From NCBI GenBank assembly GCA_003427395.1, contig BFEA01000387.1, positions 619,900-642,325 on the forward strand: 22,426 nucleotides of DNA, in the 5' to 3' direction. The notes beneath the pieces were generated by a model. It did no database searches and was not told the DNA's origin. It was given only the letters and a program-made list of their open reading frames with translations. A program made the position numbers and the translations under genes. This document shows, piece after piece, positions 17,583 through 22,426 of the stretch (position 1 is its first letter; each line of letters begins with the position of its first letter). This stretch comes from Chara braunii (lineage: Eukaryota > Streptophyta > Charophyceae > Charales > Characeae).

Positions 17583-18226
17583 ACCGACGAGTGTGAGGCA
17601 ACTTTCAAGCGTTTGAAGCATGCTCTCACACACCATGAGGTTCTCATGGTACCCAACCCGCAAAGGCCATTTGTTGCAACCACTAACGCAAGCCAATACG
17701 GCATTGGCGTAGTGCTGGCTCAGTAGGAAGGGAAAAAGTTGAGACCGGTCGAGTACATAAGCAAAAAGATGCCATCAAAGAAGTTGGCAAAGTCCACCTA
17801 CGAGAGGGAACTCTATGCTCTCTACAAGGCACTTGTCCACTGGAGGCACTATCTGTTAGGAAGGTTCTTCTACTTGAGAACTGACCATCAGACTCTCAAG
17901 TGGATCAAGACACAACCTGTTCTCTTCGATGCACTCAAACGCTGGATTGAAGTCATAAATCAGTATGACTTCAAACTAGACTATGTGAAAGGAGAGTACA
18001 ACAAGGTTGCAAATGTGTTGTCTAGAAGGACAGATTACCTGAGTGCGCTGATTTCTGAGTTTGGCTTATCTGAGGACGTGACTCGATCTTTAGGGGAAGC
18101 CTACAAGGAAGACCCCATCACGATGGACATCAACAACAAACTGCAGGCCAAAGATAAGGCCACCACTGACGAGTTTCTGATGGCAGATGGGTTACTCTTT
18201 CTTGAAAAGGCAGGGTTCAAAGGTTA
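17583..18226 (+). pseudogene. gypsy RNase H domain, catalytically altered
   Basis: This domain removes template RNA after reverse transcription. It is read in one frame with one internal TAG (17724-17726, after VVLAQ). Landmarks: ATTNASQYGIG, STYERELYALYKAL with the Glu, FFYLRTDHQTLKWI with an Asp, and NKVANVLSRR. Of the four acidic catalytic residues, the first and last are Asn (codons 17685-17687 and 18012-18014) where this family has Asp. Each is explained by a single G-to-A change. The frame breaks at GGTTAG near 18222, where the integrase segment starts one base over. Confidence 0.85.
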
Positions 18227-19200
18227 GTTGTTCCATCTAGGGAAATTTTGCGTAGTTTATTTTTAAGTGAGTGCCATGACGCAACGGGACATTTCGGCTA
18301 CAAGAAGACTAGTGCTAACTCAGTACAACAATTTTGGTGGCCTAACATGCTAGACGATGCAAAGAAGTACGTATAGAGCTGCCAGGTCTGTAAGCGGGAT
18401 AAGTCGCGGACTCAAGCTCCGCTTGGGTTACTGAAGCCTCTACCCATTCCTGCTGGCAGGGCAGAGTATCTCCATGGACTTCATGGATACTCTCGTGACC
18501 AGCAAGAATGGCAAGAGGCACATCTTCGTCATAGTTGATAGGTTCACTAAGTACGCTAGACTAATTGCCATGCCGGAGACGGTCAGGACTGAGCACGTAA
18601 TTAAGTTGTTCATGGACAACTGGGTGCGTGACTTTGGACTGTCAAAGACAATCGTTAGCGATAGAGATGTGCGTTTCACAAGTAGTGAGATGTGGAAGAA
18701 GGCTGCTGAACAGATGGGCAGCCAGCTTCATATGACTTCTGGGAATCATCCCGAAGCAAATGGGCAGGCTGAACAGATGAACCGTGTGGTGCAGCATCTG
18801 CTGAGGCATTACATCAAACCCAACCAGTATGACTGGGATGAGAAATTACCTCTCATCGCCAGCCTGTACAACAATGTTGTATAAAGCACCACCGGCGCCA
18901 GTCCTAATCAGCTGCATCTGGGATGGAAGCCTAGATCTGCTCTAGACTTCCTCCTGCCTGAAAACCGAACTGCTGCAACTCCTGGAACCATTGAATTCGG
19001 TGTCCAGTATGAGAAATTGTTGCAGCAGACTGTCGAACACATCAAGAAATCTCAGGAAGCTATGATTGCTTATGAGAACAAGCGTCACCGACAGTCCACA
19101 TTTCAGGTAGGGGAACGTGTCTGGGTCAAGGCTAGTGAGTTGGGACAATAGTTTGGCATCTCTAGGAAACTAATGCCCCAGTATTTCGGTCCCTGGTAAG
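18216..19200 (+). pseudogene. gypsy integrase, broken
   Basis: Inserts element DNA into the host genome. The HHCC zinc domain is at about 18270-18391 (His at 18275 and 18290, Cys at 18380 and 18389). It is interrupted by TAG 18374-18376, directly before the Cys pair. A slip near 18460 precedes the catalytic core. The core keeps all three acidic residues: Asp at 18477 (MDFMDTL), Asp at 18660 (SDRDVRF) and Glu at 18771 (GQAEQMNR). TAA 18882-18884 breaks LYNNVV from the following TTGASPNQLHLGW. TAG 19149-19151 and TAA 19197-19199 fall in the GPY/F-like module (RKLMPQYFGPW). Confidence 0.88.
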
Positions 19201-19586
19201 TCCTACACATTGTGGGGAATGATTTGGATGGTTCCTCGAACGTCATTCATATCCCTGGTCACCTACGCACTTACCCTTCTTTTCACTCCTCCAAACTTGC
19301 ACCATTCGCAGAGACAACACAGTTCCCATCACAGAGATCAATGCTGCCCCCAACCATGGATGGCCACGTGGACATCGACGACATCCTGGATCACAGAGAC
19401 ACGCCTTTTCCCAAGCCACCTGGCAGGGGAAGACCTCCTAAACCTGCAAGGGAGTACAGAGTACATTTCAGGCATCATACTGATCCGAAGGAAGATCGAT
19501 GGATTTCAAGGGAGGAACTTGTTAAAAAAGCTCCTCAGATCGTGGCAGATTATGAGAAGAAACTGAAGGGGAAGGCACCAGCATGA
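19200..19586 (+). pseudogene. gypsy C-terminal chromodomain-like tail
   Basis: This is the same frame as the integrase core. It continues with HIPGHLRTYPSFHSSKLAPF, then a Pro/Arg-rich linker, then VDIDDILDHRDT, REYRVHFRHHTDPKEDRWIS and REELVKKAPQIVADYEKKLK. The layout (I-L-D-H-R, a beta strand, an aromatic-containing turn, a W, an acidic-basic helix) matches the divergent chromodomain at the end of chromovirus polyproteins, which steers integration to marked chromatin. The stop is TGA at 19584-19586. The aromatic cage is only partly recognisable, so its histone-binding ability is uncertain. Confidence 0.65.
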
Positions 19587-19606
19587 AGCATCTCAGCGAA
19601 CTTTCG

Positions 19607-19619
19607 AAGCTAAGGGGGA
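19607..19619 (+). promoter_or_regulatory. Polypurine tract before putative 3' LTR
   Basis: AAGCTAAGGGGGA lies 20 bp after the last stop and is followed by TGGAATGCG, consistent with an LTR starting in TG. Plus-strand synthesis in LTR elements primes from such a tract. Without a second LTR the border cannot be proven. Confidence 0.6.
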
Positions 19620-19836
19620 TGGAATGCGAGGAACAAGCCCTCAAGGGGCCCTATCAGACATCACATGATCTGGGCTAAGGCCCCCAGCAAGCCAAGTGCC
19701 CGCCCTAAGTGAAGGCGGGCGTGAATATTCACCAGAGGCAAAATTCCACATTTCCATATGTGGGTATTCAGGCTCTCGCAGCACGCCAGTTGGTTGGGTA
19801 GACGGGTGAGCCTCACAAAGCTGCGTCATACCGTTG

Positions 19837-19864
19837 GCCCAGGCCTTGACAGTTGCGCCTGGGC
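19837..19864. repeat. Hairpin, GCCCAGGC stem
   Basis: GCCCAGGC and its reverse complement GCCTGGGC enclose 12 nt. A similar, longer hairpin lies 176 bp downstream. Confidence 0.7.
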
Positions 19865-20012
19865 ACATACACACAAAGCAGGGCCGAATCATTGGGAAGC
19901 AGGCCATCGGCCTTTTTCAAAAGCAGTACCGCCGGCACACCTGCCTGGAGCCCTGCACAGATGCAGCAAACAGCCCAAGTCCGGAGACTCAGGCCATGCC
20001 CAACTGAAAAGG

Positions 20013-20046
20013 GCCCAGGCCCTCAACTGTAGTCTCGGGCCTGGGC
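20013..20046. repeat. Hairpin, GCCCAGGCCC stem
   Basis: A perfect 10-bp stem (GCCCAGGCCC with GGGCCTGGGC) around a 14-nt loop. It shares its core with the hairpin at 19837-19864. Confidence 0.7.
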
Positions 20047-21179
20047 GCAGGGTCTGAGCACCAACCGGAAGCTACTGGAAGCTTCCAGCCAGGCCACACA
20101 CAGCATCCAGGAGGCTGCCACTTCCACAAAAGGAAGGGAGCAGCCCAGGCCAGGCATGCTGGCCAGTGCAGGCAATGCGGAAGTGTTGCTGCGCTATCGC
20201 TTGATGCTGCACTGCTGCCAAGGGCGCTGACGGGGCGTGTAGTGGTGAAGTGGGACGCTGCAGGGCAGCGGGACGCAGGCGGCCATAGCCGGGCTGTTGG
20301 GCGCAAGGGGGTATAGTGAGCGATCTGGTTGTCTTCAGGGAAGGAGGCGCAGTGTGGGGTAATCAAGGTCTGATTGAGGGTGACGAGATACGTACCTAGT
20401 GCATGAAGAGAGGTCGGCTATGGAGTTGACAGTCATGTACATTGGTCTCCGAGAGTCAAAGTGAGCCTGTTGCGTGAACCAGCTGTAGGTAGGATAGTCG
20501 GGCAGAGTAGGTTGGGCGCTGGGCGCCAGACAGAGAGGAGCGACTTTGGATACTGTGTTGGTGTGGCCTACGAGCTTGAATATTGGCTCATTACTTCATT
20601 GTATTGCTCTATATGGATGGTTTCTCGGTGCATTTTGTAATCTCTGCTTGGATACGACTACCTGGACATCTGTGTGATTTCGCAACTTGGTTTTCTGTAT
20701 ATCGTTCACACTCATATTCTTGCATTCGTACATATATTGGCTGGAAGTATTAACTTTTAAGTAAGTGAACGATTACCAAAATGTGGATCACCGTGAGGCG
20801 TGAAGTTTACTTGTACTAGTTTGATTCCGACTATCGGGGACAATGGGGATAAATACAAATATCGGATTCTAGATTTAGTAAAATTATTAACATTTTGCCC
20901 TTCTCAATGATATTTTTTTTCCCTGTATTTCATAAATCTTTCTAAATAGAGAAAACATGTCAATGTTAATGTCATTTGTTCTTAGCATTATTTGTTTCTT
21001 TGAATTTTAAATGATATGATGGGTGAATTATAATTCAATTATTTTGAAAGGCCTTCCACGATACAGGCCCCAAATTCGGGTCACAGGGTCAGAGGCCCTG
21101 GCCAAGAAAGGCCGAATTAGTCAAATTGTCAAATTTAGAAAGGTCACAGTCGGGTACCTCAGCAGTCCAGTCCAACAGG

Positions 21180-21360
21180 CACGCAGCAAAAAGTCACATC
21201 TCAGGGGCAAAAGTCACGTCTCATAATGAAAAGTCATATTGAAGAGTCACATCCATGAGTGAAAGGCCAGTCCCCCCATAGGCAAGAGTCGTGTCTCAGA
21301 GGCAGGAGTCACAATCCACAGTCGAAACCATATGCTAAAATCGAAAAGTCATGACTCAAA
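21180..21360 (+). repeat. Degenerate ~20-bp tandem repeat (AAGTCACATCTCA-like)
   Basis: Successive units such as AAGTCACATCTCAGGGGC, AAGTCACGTCTCATAATG, GAGTCACATCCATGAGTG, GAGTCGTGTCTCAGAGGC and AAGTCATGACTCAAAAGGC recur about every 18-22 bp, some nine times. Copies are diverged, so the array is old. No protein is implied. Confidence 0.75.
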
Positions 21361-21624
21361 AGGCCCAAGCAGCAGCAGACCTATGGAAATTCGGGAAGGT
21401 TCCAGGCCTTGACATTCGAAAGCGGACAGGCCGTGGGGATGTAGTACCGGAACCAGTCAGGCCCCAACAGCAGAGGTTGGCACGAGTTGAAGTGCAATCC
21501 AAGCCTACAAAAGGACTGCCCAGCCTCCCAGTCGGGCAGATTGCTCATTCGCAAGAAGTGTGAAGTGCTGGTCCACTTGTGCGCTGTAGTGAGGGGTAGA
21601 GCGCTGAAGCCAGAGTGCTGCGCT

Positions 21625-21641
21625 AAGAGAGAGAGAGAGAG
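21625..21641. repeat. (GA)n microsatellite
   Basis: AAGAGAGAGAGAGAGAG, a pure GA run inside purine-rich sequence. Confidence 0.85.
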
Positions 21642-22061
21642 GGGAAGAAGATTGCGCTGGCAGGGAGAAGGCAGCCATAGCTGCGCCAGTGCAGAGTGTT
21701 AGTAGTAGACTTTAGATGGTTAGTAGACATATCAGTGGGTGTATTCAGAGTAGAGCCTTGAGTAGAAGTTCGTGAGTGTGCACGCATGTAGGGAGAGAAG
21801 ACACAGCGAGGACATAGCTAGGGAGAAGACCAGCAAGGAGGAGAGATACATAAAAGAGGAGAGCAGTGGGGAAGAGATACTTACCTGAGAGCTTATGCTG
21901 GTTACTCGTTACCTTTTGGTTGGCGCTGATGACCGCTGGTGACCTGAACTCTTATTGCTCTTGTTATAACTTGTTGGAATTCATAAGCTGCGTTACCTGG
22001 TCTTAATCTCTCTGGTCTCCAGTGTGAACTTCGTGTGATCTCATACATGCATGTGGTATGA

Positions 22062-22351
<290 letters not shown>

Positions 22352-22362
<11 letters not shown>

Positions 22363-22377
22363 GGTTTGTAATTGTGG
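22352..22377. repeat. 13-bp perfect tandem duplication
   Basis: TTTGTAATTGTGG occurs twice head to tail, at 22352-22364 and 22365-22377, exactly where the nad7 similarity ends. Confidence 0.9.
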
Positions 22378-22426
22378 ATACAAGCGAGAGACGGTTAACG
22401 GAGGCCTCAATTTTCAGACCACTTGT

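Larger units (their letters stand above)
14213..19619 (+). mobile_element. Decayed Ty3/gypsy LTR retrotransposon (chromovirus-like), internal region
   Basis: Domain order gag (CCHC), aspartic protease, RT, RNase H, integrase, GPY/F-like module, chromodomain-like tail is that of plant chromoviruses. The reading frame changes at least eight times, and many in-frame stops, mostly TAG, are present, so the copy is dead. It ends at a polypurine tract (19607-19619). No matching 5' LTR was found upstream of gag, so the element is probably 5'-truncated or rearranged, or its LTRs have diverged beyond recognition by eye. The left border given is only where gag-like coding becomes visible. Confidence 0.85.

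Noticed and set aside
14213-19586. Reassigned genetic code with TAG (and TAA) read as Gln, as in some green algae
   Set aside because: Some TAGs stand at Trp positions, frameshifts accompany them, and RNase H has lost catalytic residues. Decay explains all of this; code change does not.
21180-21360. CRISPR-like array of short repeats
   Set aside because: Units are ~20 bp, diverged and without unique spacers, the context is eukaryotic, and no cas gene is present.

Overview
The window looks like repeat-dense nuclear DNA of a green plant-lineage eukaryote. I favour a streptophyte (charophyte) alga such as Chara, as an inference only. It has no operons or bacterial signals. It holds a very long L1-type LINE, a decayed Ty3/gypsy polyprotein of plant chromovirus type, large simple-sequence tracts, and a scrap of mitochondrial nad4L/nad7. 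Animal and fungal mitochondrial genomes do not normally carry nad7, while plants and algae do. No intact host gene can be supported.

Layout. 1-491: unassigned left flank with GT/CT-rich DNA. 492-11399: one LINE insertion framed by a 17-bp target-site duplication (492-508 and 11383-11399). The element runs from about 509 to 11382. In order it has a 2.5-kb 5' UTR with a 454-bp tandem duplication, ORF1 (3055 to about 5497), ORF2 (5541-9957, endonuclease + reverse transcriptase + C-terminal zinc motif), a 3' UTR containing a 595-bp assembly gap (10464-11058), and an A11-T-A11 tail. Frameshifts and in-frame stops interrupt both ORFs. All 26 or so isolated N bases of the window lie inside this element.

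11400-14212: flank with a degenerate 33-residue (ankyrin-length) repeat at 11643-12084, a CT-rich minisatellite with a 90-bp higher-order period (12425-12800), unassigned GC-rich DNA, and AT-rich microsatellites. 14213-19619: remains of a Ty3/gypsy element in gag-protease-RT-RNase H-integrase-chromodomain order. Many frameshifts and mostly TAG stops break it, and it ends at a polypurine tract. 19620-22090: putative 3' LTR or 3' flank with two similar hairpins and a degenerate ~20-bp repeat. 22092-22362: fused nad4L and nad7 fragments, broken by frameshifts.

How parts work together. LINE ORF1 (RNA-binding protein) and ORF2 (nick-and-copy enzyme) are the two proteins of target-primed reverse transcription, and the tail and duplication show that this happened here. 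The gypsy copy is dead. Its inspected nonsense codons and its two lost RNase H aspartates all fit C-to-T deamination in CHG context, the plant silencing-methylation context. I found no new defence or enzymatic system. The most unusual items are the nearly ATG-free 2.5-kb LINE leader with tandem monomers and the CHG-type decay of the gypsy element.
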